Assembly (NCBI RefSeq): GCF_002377945.1
Contig: NZ_DFQV01000029.1
Coordinates: 1 to 26,226, forward strand
Direction: 5' to 3'
Origin: Psychrobacter sp. UBA3480
GTDB taxonomy: Bacteria; Pseudomonadota; Gammaproteobacteria; Pseudomonadales; Moraxellaceae
DNA length: 26,226 nucleotides
The notes under the pieces are model-generated. The model was not told where the DNA came from. It ran no database searches and worked only from the letters and a program-made list of their open reading frames with translations. Positions 12,870 through 21,549 of this stretch are shown here, piece by piece (position 1 is the first letter of the stretch; each line of letters begins with the position of its first letter). Made by a program: the position numbers and the translations under genes.

Positions 12870-15194
12870 CTACTTCCCTTGATCGTCTGTTGAATGTTTA
12901 GCACTGATGGGTTTTACGCTGATGTTTCTAACTCTAGAGGTAGCAGGCTTATTTTCGTCGGCATCTTCTTTCGACGGTTGGTTGGCTTTGTTAACGATTT
13001 TACCTTTTTGCTGCACGGTGGTTTTATTTTTTGCTTGATCGTTTTTTCTGAGCTCATCAAGTACAGCTTGTTTTGGACCATCGATAATAATACGCTGGTT
13101 ATCCATAATGATTAGCCGATCTACCAAGTCTAGCAATGCTGTCTTGTGAGTCGAAACAATAAACGTCTGCCCTTTTGTCAACTCCTGACGCAGCACTTGT
13201 AGGCAGCGCTGCTCTTGTCGATTATCCATGGAAGCCGTCGGCTCATCCAGTAAAAACACATCTGGCTTAGTCAGCAGCAAACGGGTAAATGCCACCAGTT
13301 GCTTTTGTCCGCCCGATAGTCCTTTACCGCCTTCACTGATCGGTAGGTCAAGACCACTTGAATGACTGGATACTAAGTTGATTAGCCCAGTCCTGTTTAA
13401 AGTCTCTTGAAGGACATCATCATTGGGCGCTGCCATACCGATTAATAGGTTCTCACGCAGGGTTCCTTGAAATAATCGATGATCTTGCTGCAGATAACCC
13501 AAGCGCTCACTAAGTGTCTCACGGCTGATCTGATGTATATCCAGTCCGTCTAACAACACGCGTCCTTCCGTGGGTGCATACAGTCCTGCTAGCACCTTAA
13601 GCAAGGTGGATTTACCTGAACCAATAGGCCCAAGTATCGCTATACGCTCTCCTGGTTTAATCGATAGTTGCGGAACCGTAATGGCTGGTCGATCGTTGCC
13701 TTGGTAATTGAACGATAATCCATCGCACTGATACGCGCCTTTTATATGCGTAGGCGATAATGGATATGCAACGCCTTGGTTGTCTTGCTCCAGTGCAAAC
13801 AGACTCTCGATATTCATTTTGGCGGCTTTGGCATGAGCGTACTGCACTAATAGGTTGGGTATCGCCATCACAGGCGCCAACACTCTACCACCAAGTATCG
13901 AGCAGGCAATCAGTCCGCCCATTGTCATGTCACCTTGCATGACGACGAACGACCCGACTATCACAATACCAACGTAGCTTACTTGCTGTAGCATCTGCGT
14001 AAAATACGTTAAATTGTCATTGGCATGCTTCATATCCAAATCGTTTTTGATGGTGACATCCATCACATCTAGCCAACGCGAGAGAAACTTCCAACTGCCT
14101 GCCCCCGCCTTTATTGTCTCGACGCCTTCCACAGCTTCTACTAACAGACCTGTTTTATAATAAGAGGCAGTCGCACCCTCTGAAGCAATAGCATCAATTC
14201 GTTTACGTGCAATCAGTCCCATCGTAATTGCGATGACCGCCGCTATTACTGGTACAACAGCGACTAATGGCGAGCCAATAAAAGCTATTAAGCTGATAAA
14301 AATAATGGTCATGGGCAAATCAACTAAACCAAAAAGCGTGCTCGCCGTAAAAAAGCTACGTACTTGCTCATAACCACGTAACTGTGCTGCCATAGAGCCA
14401 ACTGACCCCGGCATTTGGTCGATACGTACTTTGAGTAGACGTTGGAACACTTCTCGAGATAGGTACTGGTCTAGACCGACGACGACCTTATCCATGATTC
14501 TTGAGCGAGAAAACTTCATGAACGCTTCAAACATAATCACCAAGAAGACACCACTGGCTAAAATGATCAGCGTGTATTCACTACGCGTTGGTATGACACG
14601 GTCATAAACCTGCATAGAAAACAGAGAAACGGCTAATGCCAACATGTTAATCAGAAAAGTGGCAATAACGGCTTCAGCTAAAATACCTTTATAATTACCC
14701 AAATCAGACTTTAACAGATCAGAAAATGAGGCCTTGCGCTGCTTAATATGATCTTCTTTTAGACGAATACGCATGACCAAAGTCAATTCTTCGGCACGCG
14801 TATGTACCTGCTGGTTCGCTTGTCTAAAGTTCCAGCTTTTTTGCGGCGTTTGGCTATCAATCACGCCCCAACCTAAATCCGTTCGATACGCTAGTAAGGG
14901 CAAAAAAGCGGCATCAGGCTGCTCTAATATTTCTGGTGTATCTGTTATGCCAATGCCTTGTAATACTGCAATAACACCGCCTAACTCATGAATGCTTTGA
15001 CCTTGCCTGTCCGATTGCTCACTATGACGTTTGACGACATCATGGAGCCGTATATTATCTACTGGATAGCCTTGCTGTCCGAGTAAATGCTTAATCGCAT
15101 CAGTCAACGTTTCGGTCAGATCGACCTGCTCTGAGTATTGCAGCTCATGATGGTCAACAGACTGAGGCGGTGTCTTTTGTAATTGTGCACTCAT
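12870..15194 (-). CDS. Type I secretion ABC transporter, permease/ATPase (LapB/LssB-like)
   Basis: The 774-residue exporter has three parts. Residues about 25-150 form a C39-peptidase-like domain that lacks the catalytic Cys (there is no Cys before residue 431), as in exporters of adhesins without a leader peptide. The transmembrane domain spans about 168-455. The nucleotide-binding domain has Walker A GPIGSGKS (522-529), Q-loop near Q569, signature LSGGQ (626-630), Walker B VFLLDE (646-651) and H-loop His683. It energises one-step export of giant adhesins through the HlyD and TolC partners. A Lys/Ser-rich hydrophilic tail of about 60 residues (715-774) extends past the ATPase domain, longer than I expect for this family. 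The gene is preceded by the TolC-type gene (74-bp gap) and followed by the HlyD gene at 2 bp. Confidence 0.96.
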   Translation of the reverse strand: MSAQLQKTPPQSVDHHELQYSEQVDLTETLTDAIKHLLGQQGYPVDNIRLHDVVKRHSEQSDRQGQSIHELGGVIAVLQGIGITDTPEILEQPDAAFLPLLAYRTDLGWGVIDSQTPQKSWNFRQANQQVHTRAEELTLVMRIRLKEDHIKQRKASFSDLLKSDLGNYKGILAEAVIATFLINMLALAVSLFSMQVYDRVIPTRSEYTLIILASGVFLVIMFEAFMKFSRSRIMDKVVVGLDQYLSREVFQRLLKVRIDQMPGSVGSMAAQLRGYEQVRSFFTASTLFGLVDLPMTIIFISLIAFIGSPLVAVVPVIAAVIAITMGLIARKRIDAIASEGATASYYKTGLLVEAVEGVETIKAGAGSWKFLSRWLDVMDVTIKNDLDMKHANDNLTYFTQMLQQVSYVGIVIVGSFVVMQGDMTMGGLIACSILGGRVLAPVMAIPNLLVQYAHAKAAKMNIESLFALEQDNQGVAYPLSPTHIKGAYQCDGLSFNYQGNDRPAITVPQLSIKPGERIAILGPIGSGKSTLLKVLAGLYAPTEGRVLLDGLDIHQISRETLSERLGYLQQDHRLFQGTLRENLLIGMAAPNDDVLQETLNRTGLINLVSSHSSGLDLPISEGGKGLSGGQKQLVAFTRLLLTKPDVFLLDEPTASMDNRQEQRCLQVLRQELTKGQTFIVSTHKTALLDLVDRLIIMDNQRIIIDGPKQAVLDELRKNDQAKNKTTVQQKGKIVNKANQPSKEDADENKPATSRVRNISVKPISAKHSTDDQGK

Positions 15195-15268
15195 ATTAAT
15201 CGCTTATTTAATATTTTAGATGGTTGCGTATGTAGGATAATTTACGCCTGTTCATATGACTTTTTGAT

Positions 15269-16807
15269 TTAATTATTTGTCATATTCTCTTGTTCAGTTA
15301 TCGGCGTAATACTGTAATCATCATTTAACATGAGATACTCACCATTGTTCAAGCTTTGCTCTGCCGTCGCGGGCAACTTAATATCGATATATTCTTCTGC
15401 TGAATTGTTTCCATAACCGAAATGACTACTAGCGTTGTTTTTGTCTTGCTTATTGAGCCATTGCTTGACAGAGTTGGCTGGGCTAAACAAAGTCACTGGG
15501 TCACGATTATGAGAAAACTGCTGCCACTGCATAATGCCAAAATCTACTTGTAGTCTATAAAATGCACCCAACATTTCTGCACGAGTTTGTACCAGTTGGA
15601 CTTGATAATCGTTATGCTCACGGACAGCATTTAGTACTTCTAGCCATGACTTGCGTCCTGCGATGAATTGCCGACGATAAGAGCTGACTACAATCTGTGC
15701 CCCTGCTACAGCCGCAACCAACGAGGTTTCCCTATCTTTGGCACTGACAAACTGCTGATACTGTACCTGAATATTCTCAATGACATTACGGCGTGCGGCT
15801 TCTTGGTTTTGTACTAGGCTGTTGACCTCTGCCTGTGAGGCTCGTGCTAGCGCAAAATTAGAAAATCCAGCACCTGGTGCATAGCTCAATCCTACTGAGA
15901 ACTTACCATCGTTTTCATTATCCTCATGATAGTAAGCATGCTCATATTGGGCATAAATGGTTGGGTAACGAGCCGCTTGCTGTGCTTCGACACCTTGCTT
16001 CGCGGACTCAATCTGGAAGTGCTCTTTTACGACGGTAGGATTGTAAAAGCCAGCTCTATCAAATGCCATTCTTTCAAAGTCAACGGATTGCTGCTTGGCT
16101 TGATTTACCAACACCTTAAGGTTCGGTATGCTCGTGACACTCATCTGAGACAGTGGTTGACCAATGATTTGTTCTAGCCTAGCAGCGGCAATACGTTGCT
16201 GCTCAACTGCCGCTTGATAAGAGGTTTGCTCTTGCAATATACGGTTAGTCACCAGATCAAGCTCAATACGAGCTGATACACCTTGACCAACGCGTCGCTG
16301 CATCATGGCTTCAAAATCATTCAGCTCTTTTAAATTCTCTACATGGACACTTTGTGTAGCGACGGCTTGGATATAGCTCTGCCAAGCATCAATCGTTGTT
16401 TTGGCCACTAGGTTTTGCTGCTCATAAATATACTCTACCGCAGCTTTATCATCGAATATGGCTTGATTGACATCTGCGGTGAGCTTACCCCCTGTCCATA
16501 GGGGCTGGCGAATGGTCACCTCTGAGACAAAATCATTGTCTCTATCGTAACCTGAGCTTACGCTTGGTGTTGGTAAAAGATTTAATTTGGCCGCATTAAT
16601 TCCTTCAGTTGTTGCTTGCTGACTCGCTCGAGCCGACCCTACTAAAGGATGCGTTTGAATTGCCTGCGCCACTAAGCTATTGATTTGGAAATCTGCTACT
16701 GCTGCGTGTGAAGTCACTGTAAAACATATACCAGTCGCCAAAGTCGTCATAAAATGGCGCACTGAAATGCTACGAAGTAACTGCTTACGATTTGACGAAT
16801 TTTTCAT
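15269..16807 (-). CDS. TolC-family outer-membrane channel of the type I secretion system (LapE/AggA-like)
   Basis: The 512-residue product has a long N-terminal signal peptide (basic RKQLLRSISVRH, hydrophobic MTTLATGICFTV, likely cleavage near AAVA-DF at about 37). The two repeated TolC halves follow: LVAQAIQTHPLVGSARA, helical hairpins with RQPLWTGGKLTADV, and the second half with FSVGLSYAPGAGFSNFALARAS and YRRQFIAGRKSWLEVLNAVREHN. About 70 residues after the last helix are non-conserved and Asn-rich. It forms the trimeric outer-membrane exit duct and heads the operon tolC-type, ABC, HlyD. The ribosome-binding site before ATG 16807 is weak. Met20 is a possible alternative start but has no better site and would shorten the basic region of the signal peptide. 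Confidence 0.94.
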   Translation of the reverse strand: MKNSSNRKQLLRSISVRHFMTTLATGICFTVTSHAAVADFQINSLVAQAIQTHPLVGSARASQQATTEGINAAKLNLLPTPSVSSGYDRDNDFVSEVTIRQPLWTGGKLTADVNQAIFDDKAAVEYIYEQQNLVAKTTIDAWQSYIQAVATQSVHVENLKELNDFEAMMQRRVGQGVSARIELDLVTNRILQEQTSYQAAVEQQRIAAARLEQIIGQPLSQMSVTSIPNLKVLVNQAKQQSVDFERMAFDRAGFYNPTVVKEHFQIESAKQGVEAQQAARYPTIYAQYEHAYYHEDNENDGKFSVGLSYAPGAGFSNFALARASQAEVNSLVQNQEAARRNVIENIQVQYQQFVSAKDRETSLVAAVAGAQIVVSSYRRQFIAGRKSWLEVLNAVREHNDYQVQLVQTRAEMLGAFYRLQVDFGIMQWQQFSHNRDPVTLFSPANSVKQWLNKQDKNNASSHFGYGNNSAEEYIDIKLPATAEQSLNNGEYLMLNDDYSITPITEQENMTNN

Positions 16808-17254
16808 ATTATTTTTTCAGTGATCAGCTCTATGAATGTTTTTTGAATAAATGTTGATCTTTTATGCACTAAACCTTACTAAAACTTACCTTATAAGGCA
16901 ATAAGATAATAATTTAAATAAAGTCTAACCTGTTATATAAGATAGTCTTAGAGCTGCTGTGTCATTGGCCTCAATTCGCCAGTATAGCTCCACACTTAAT
17001 AAATCATCAGTAAAACCATAACGCTACGTCGAAAAATCAATAGATATTAATTAAATATTTCGTAAAATTAATTTAAGTCTATTACTACTAATAGACTTGG
17101 ATAATTGAACATAAAAACGTGCGTCTTACTCGCATAAAAATATTGTTTAGCATATAGCATAAAATAAGAGTATAGCTACAATATAAGTTTAAGATAGTTC
17201 GTAAATAATGGCATACATTAATTGCTATTTGAATGAAGCCTCCCAAGCCGCTCT
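16808..17254. promoter_or_regulatory. Upstream region of the type I secretion operon
   Basis: This 447-bp AT-rich stretch lies between the DD-carboxypeptidase gene stop and the TolC-type gene start, both on the minus strand. No gene or good terminator is visible. It contains a perfect 10-bp inverted repeat at 17075-17098 and must carry the promoter of the secretion operon unless transcription continues from the cassette upstream. I could not identify a confident -35/-10 pair. Confidence 0.45.
17075..17098. promoter_or_regulatory. Perfect 10-bp inverted repeat between the carboxypeptidase and TolC-type genes
   Basis: AAGTCTATTA (17075-17084) and TAATAGACTT (17089-17098) are exact reverse complements around CTAC. 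The hairpin is stable for its size but has no U-run on the minus strand. An operator for the secretion operon or a weak transcript-end structure for the upstream cassette are both possible. Confidence 0.45.
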
Positions 17255-18022
17255 TTACGGAGTAAACCTACCATAGCTATTCATAATTGCTTTGGAAATG
17301 CTATAACATATGTCTCGACTTTCAGCTCCTAAAGTAATACTAAGATAATGCGTGTCATCATCAGTCCAGTAGTTTATAAGATTCGAACCTATACCAACCA
17401 AATTACCTGTCTTTAATCCTAGAATATTAGAATAAGAACGCATAAGCTTATTAGTATTGAGCACTCTTTTGCCATTAAATTCAAAATATTTCAACGAACA
17501 AAAAGAAGCTATTGCCCCATACTGGCTGATAAATACTTTGGCAAGCTTACTCATGTCTTGGGCTGTTGTATAAGCACTTTTCTCAAGACCTGAGCAACTG
17601 GTCCAATGACTGCCTCTTAAACCAAGAAAGTATGACTGACGAACCATTTGAGTGACGAAAGTCTGTTCAGTACCAGAGTGCCAAGAGGCTAAAGTGAATG
17701 CTGCTTCATTAGAGCTAGCGATTAAAGCAGACTCAATAAGTACTATTAACGGTACTTGTTCGCCTTTTTGATAGAACTGATAGTACTCACTACTACCCTT
17801 TAATAAACTAACCGGCATCTCTACCGTAGTTGTAACAGGGTCGATTTTATCCTGTATCACTTTATCCCAGACCAACATAACTGTCATCAATTTAGCCAAT
17901 GATGCCATCATTTTTGGTATTGCTGACTTGTTTTCTATGATAAGACGCTGATCAGTTATCTCATTATTTCTTAATTTAAAACTCTCAACCAATATGGCGG
18001 CGTCCGTATCAAATTTTTCCAT
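17255..18022 (-). CDS. DD-carboxypeptidase-type serine peptidase (S11, PBP5/DacA-like core) without signal peptide
   Basis: The 255-residue protein contains all three active-site motifs of the S11 penicillin-binding peptidases: S41-LA-K44 (SxxK), S103-S-N105 (SxN) and K204-T-G206 (KTG). DacA-like surroundings include GSSEYYQFYQKGEQVPLIVLIESALIAS and FNGKRVLNTNKLM. The start at ATG 18022 is supported by an AGGAGG site 7 nt upstream, and the first residues already align with the mature start of DacA. It therefore lacks the Sec signal peptide and also the C-terminal PBP5 domain and membrane anchor. If this start is right, the enzyme is cytosolic, which is unusual because DD-carboxypeptidases act in the periplasm. 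It lies 52 bp after the MurF-like fusion gene and is probably cotranscribed. It may trim or transfer D-Ala-ended peptides made by its partner (inference). Confidence 0.85.
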   Translation of the reverse strand: MEKFDTDAAILVESFKLRNNEITDQRLIIENKSAIPKMMASLAKLMTVMLVWDKVIQDKIDPVTTTVEMPVSLLKGSSEYYQFYQKGEQVPLIVLIESALIASSNEAAFTLASWHSGTEQTFVTQMVRQSYFLGLRGSHWTSCSGLEKSAYTTAQDMSKLAKVFISQYGAIASFCSLKYFEFNGKRVLNTNKLMRSYSNILGLKTGNLVGIGSNLINYWTDDDTHYLSITLGAESRDICYSISKAIMNSYGRFTP

Positions 18023-18074
18023 GGCAGTGCCTCCTATATTGTTAGCTCTGACTTCTAATTACATTCAGAATATT

Positions 18075-21000
18075 TTAGCCTTCTATAAATAGCTTATTGA
18101 GTCCAATACCATTAGAGGCTTTAATAAAAACATGGTCATAATCTTCAATAAACTCATGTAGTTTCAAGCTTAAGGCTTGTACATTTTCAAAGTGATAAAG
18201 TGTTATATCTAGACTTTTAAGCTTATCAAGCAATACTTTGCTTTGACTACCAACTAAAACCAAAGCTCTGAAATTCATCCTCTCAATGATAGGAGCCAAC
18301 TGTAAATGGTACTTACTACTGTCACCCCCTAGCTCTAACATATCACCCAAAATCAATACTTTTTGATGGGTAGGTGCCTGTAGCTGTTCAAATGTTTCGA
18401 GTGCCGCCTGCATAGATAATGGATTTGCATTATAAGCTTCATCATAAAGTGTAATTGGTCGGTTTTGATAAGTCGTTTCGAGTACTTGCCCTCGCCCATT
18501 CACTGCTTTAAAAGTTTCTAATCGAGTAATGGCGTCATGGATAGGTAAATTATTATGGTTGACCACGGCCAAAATAGCCATCGCATTTAATACCATGTGC
18601 TGACCACGGGCCTGTAAATTCAGCAGATAAGTCTGACCATCAACTGCTATCTGTGCTTGTGCCTCTTTTTGATTATAACTAAGTAGCTTAATTGTCGCAT
18701 CATCATGTTCACCATAGCTGACAACGTGAATACCCCATGTGGTTGCTAAACGCTCAATCAAACTATACTGCTCGATATCTCGGCAAACAATGGCGAGAGA
18801 ACCTGGCGCCATACCCTCAAAAATACGTGATTTTTTGAGAGCAATAGTCTCAACATTATGATGATACTCAAGATGTGCGGGTGCAATATTAGTAATGAGC
18901 GCTATATCAGGGCGGACTAAATTGGTATTGGCAGACATAGAGCCAATCGCCATCTCTAATACCCAATAGTTTATAGAATGAGGCATAGAAGCCAAATTCC
19001 ATGCAATGCCTACCGGTAGATTTGCACTAGATTGAGTGTAGCTCGCACCGCCGAAACCATTCAGTACATGTGCCAGCATATGCACTGTTGTGGTCTTCCC
19101 AGCACTACCAGTAATACCAATCACTTGACCATCAAAGACTTGCCAAGCATATCGTCCAATCGCAATAGTCGCTTCACGTATATCGCGCACGTACAGCACG
19201 GGAATATTTGAGTTTTTGTATGCTATAACATCATCAGTGATAATGGCAGAAGCACCTTTTTTCACTAAAGACTCAATCGACTTTTCAGACAAATAGCCCA
19301 CCGCCATGTTTTTTCCTCGAGCCACGATAATCTGCCCTGACTCAAAACTGGGTGGCCAAATGCATAATCCTGTTGCAGACCAATCTACTGGCGGTGTGAC
19401 TAGCCACCTACCCTTAGTGGCAAGGACCAGCGAATTGGCCGTTAACACAGGTTGTTTCAAATCCTGGCTATCGGATTTTACTGGCTGATTTTTGTCTTCG
19501 TTATCTGTATGGACTACATTATGAGTTGATTGATATTTTTTAGCAGCGAGCTTTGGGTAATTAGCCGTTTTTAAAAAATCAAAGTAACCAATAAGCCCTG
19601 ATAGATAGTGCTCTACATCATCAATTCGCACTCTGAACGAGTGATGGCGGATAAAAAATCCATGTAAAATCGTTTGCGGGGATTTATAAAACATGGCCAT
19701 TTCTGGAAAGAAAAAACCATTTATAAGATGATTAGCACGCGCATGCAATGCCTGATAAAACCCTTGAACATCAAAACCTGCTAACACATCATGAAACTCC
19801 GGATGCTCATCTAGCTTTAATAGCATTTTATGGAATGCCATGGATAGCTCAAGCAACGTCGGAAAAGTAGTAATACGGTTTTTGATAAAATCGGTATAAC
19901 CTTTAATATTATCTACTGCAAACTGAAAATACTTTTTTTCAGGCTTATAAATGATTAGCTCGTTTGAACAGTAAGACAACCAATGGTCATGTGCTTGATG
20001 ATGCTTGGCTTCGATAAAATAGTCAAAAGCACGAGTGACACAGTCAAGCCAACGCGTGTCTTTGGTCAAACCATACAAGCGCATCATTGCAAATGCCGCC
20101 TCACCATCATAATAAATGATTCGGTTTTTCGCTTTTAGCGTTAAGTCTTTGCTATGTAAGACATGCACAAAGCTGCCATCGTCTTGTTGCATCGCAATGA
20201 TGCCTAGCGCTAATCGCTCTGCCAACGCATGATAATCATCTGCTTTTGGTGTATCTCTAAAGACTTGCAGATATTTAACGATTGCTAATATCGCAACGGC
20301 ATTTGCGCCTAACTTAATCTCTCCGCCAGTATCAATCACATATGCTTTGTCATCATAGATCTGAATAAGCTCATCGATTAGATAGCTCATGGCATTATCA
20401 ATACTAACTTTCATATTAGCCAAAGCAAGCTCAGCCTCATCGTTACGATAGGCGTCAAAACTATGACAAGCTTCATAGCCTTCTATCAGTGCATAGGTGC
20501 TACTGGCATGGCGCAGACTATTATAAGTATCTATCGTGCGACCAAAACAAGGAAAGTATCCATACATATATTGGCCAGAAGGCTGCACTTGTCTGGCTAA
20601 GTAATTTGTAGACATCTCAATGATAGGCTGAGTCGTATCTGCCGATAGTGGCAACAACTTGCGGTGACCCTTAAAGCGTGGCTGTGTATCAAGGTGATGG
20701 CACTCACCTGTATTCTGATCGATAAATACACCCGCCGTATTAAAACTAATAACGGGTAAATCATTGCTAAAATCTGGAATTTGGCTACTGCCATGGCGTG
20801 CTTTTAGATACACATTCAGGTTGTTAGTATTAACCCCTGCATGAGAAACCGTGTTACCCATATACAGGCATGCATTGGCATTCAGCTCCATTTCGGTGAG
20901 CAATAACCATGGCTCACGCACCCCTTCAAACGCAATGCCTGATCGGTAATAGTTACGCTTGAACTTTTTTATATTTTTTTGGAAACTTGACCAATTCGTA

Positions 21001-21374
21001 AGCGTAGCTTGAGTGAGCCACTCTAACCTTAGCCAAGCAATAGGAGCATCAAACTTAGATGATAGTTTCTTAATTTTTGCGATTATCTCAGGCAGTATTT
21101 TTTCAAAGTTAGAGAAATTGCTAATGCAATCTATTTTGTCTAGTTTTATTAAATCATCAATAACGAAAGTGACTACTTTGGCTTTTTTATGACTATCAGA
21201 GACTGATAAAATGAAGGTGACAGGCAACGTATCTACTGCAGAATATTGAAAACTCCCAGCACTATTTTCAGTGCGTACTTGGGTAGTATGTGTTTGTACC
21301 CAATGTTCATAGATAGCTGGTAATTTATTTTTTAAGTGAGTCATTAAGCCATTAATGATTGTATTTTCACTCAT
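18075..21374 (-). CDS. Fusion protein: unassigned N-terminus, six-hairpin glycosidase-like domain, MurF-like ligase
   Basis: This 1099-residue protein has no signal peptide. Residues 1-240 show no family I recognise. Residues about 250-600 look like an (alpha/alpha)6 toroid of the six-hairpin glycosidase/epimerase kind: Y284-NSLRHASSTYALIEGYEA, MQQDDGSFVH (395-404), YYDGEAAFAMMRLYGLTKDTRWLD (421-444). A linker rich in Lys/Gln/Asp (605-645) leads to a complete MurF-like ligase. This has a Mur N-terminal domain (about 650-740), P-loop GITGSAGKTTT (753-763), LEMAIGSMS and ITNIAPAHLEYH (806-838), then YDEAYNANPLSM (977-988) and LGDMLELGG (1009-1017). MurF joins D-Ala-D-Ala to UDP-MurNAc-tripeptide; canonical MurF is about 450 residues and not fused. 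ATG at 21374 has an AAAGGTGA site. The gene leads a probable two-gene operon with the carboxypeptidase. The substrate of the fused ligase is unknown. Confidence 0.85.
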   Translation of the reverse strand: MSENTIINGLMTHLKNKLPAIYEHWVQTHTTQVRTENSAGSFQYSAVDTLPVTFILSVSDSHKKAKVVTFVIDDLIKLDKIDCISNFSNFEKILPEIIAKIKKLSSKFDAPIAWLRLEWLTQATLTNWSSFQKNIKKFKRNYYRSGIAFEGVREPWLLLTEMELNANACLYMGNTVSHAGVNTNNLNVYLKARHGSSQIPDFSNDLPVISFNTAGVFIDQNTGECHHLDTQPRFKGHRKLLPLSADTTQPIIEMSTNYLARQVQPSGQYMYGYFPCFGRTIDTYNSLRHASSTYALIEGYEACHSFDAYRNDEAELALANMKVSIDNAMSYLIDELIQIYDDKAYVIDTGGEIKLGANAVAILAIVKYLQVFRDTPKADDYHALAERLALGIIAMQQDDGSFVHVLHSKDLTLKAKNRIIYYDGEAAFAMMRLYGLTKDTRWLDCVTRAFDYFIEAKHHQAHDHWLSYCSNELIIYKPEKKYFQFAVDNIKGYTDFIKNRITTFPTLLELSMAFHKMLLKLDEHPEFHDVLAGFDVQGFYQALHARANHLINGFFFPEMAMFYKSPQTILHGFFIRHHSFRVRIDDVEHYLSGLIGYFDFLKTANYPKLAAKKYQSTHNVVHTDNEDKNQPVKSDSQDLKQPVLTANSLVLATKGRWLVTPPVDWSATGLCIWPPSFESGQIIVARGKNMAVGYLSEKSIESLVKKGASAIITDDVIAYKNSNIPVLYVRDIREATIAIGRYAWQVFDGQVIGITGSAGKTTTVHMLAHVLNGFGGASYTQSSANLPVGIAWNLASMPHSINYWVLEMAIGSMSANTNLVRPDIALITNIAPAHLEYHHNVETIALKKSRIFEGMAPGSLAIVCRDIEQYSLIERLATTWGIHVVSYGEHDDATIKLLSYNQKEAQAQIAVDGQTYLLNLQARGQHMVLNAMAILAVVNHNNLPIHDAITRLETFKAVNGRGQVLETTYQNRPITLYDEAYNANPLSMQAALETFEQLQAPTHQKVLILGDMLELGGDSSKYHLQLAPIIERMNFRALVLVGSQSKVLLDKLKSLDITLYHFENVQALSLKLHEFIEDYDHVFIKASNGIGLNKLFIEG

Positions 21375-21494
21375 GTTTTTATCACCTTTTATGGTTTGCT
21401 ATTTTTGAGTATTTTGATTAAATATACCAATTTTGTATTTTTAGCACTTTGAATGTTCATTAACTATATCTTCAAGTAATTGAGTATACCCTGT

Positions 21495-21523
21495 AAAAAA
21501 CGCCCCCATTGCGGGAGCGTTTT
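21495..21523 (-). terminator. Rho-independent terminator of the adhesin 2 gene
   Basis: Read on the minus strand, AAAACGC pairs with GCGTTTT and the stem continues CCC/GGG after one mismatch, followed by a run of six U. It begins 27 bp after the adhesin stop codon, so the MurF-like cassette downstream probably has its own promoter in 21375-21494. Confidence 0.82.
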
Positions 21524-21549
21524 AGAAATTAGAACTCAATTAGTCAATG

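Noticed and set aside
17350..17366. Second copy of the MITE terminal repeat (CGTGTCATCATC)
   Set aside because: It lies inside the carboxypeptidase coding sequence without a partner end or target duplication; a short chance match.
18075..21374. Two adjacent genes wrongly joined by a sequencing error
   Set aside because: The frame is continuous for 1099 codons with a natural linker (605-645); no internal start with a ribosome-binding site was evident at the Mur domain boundary.
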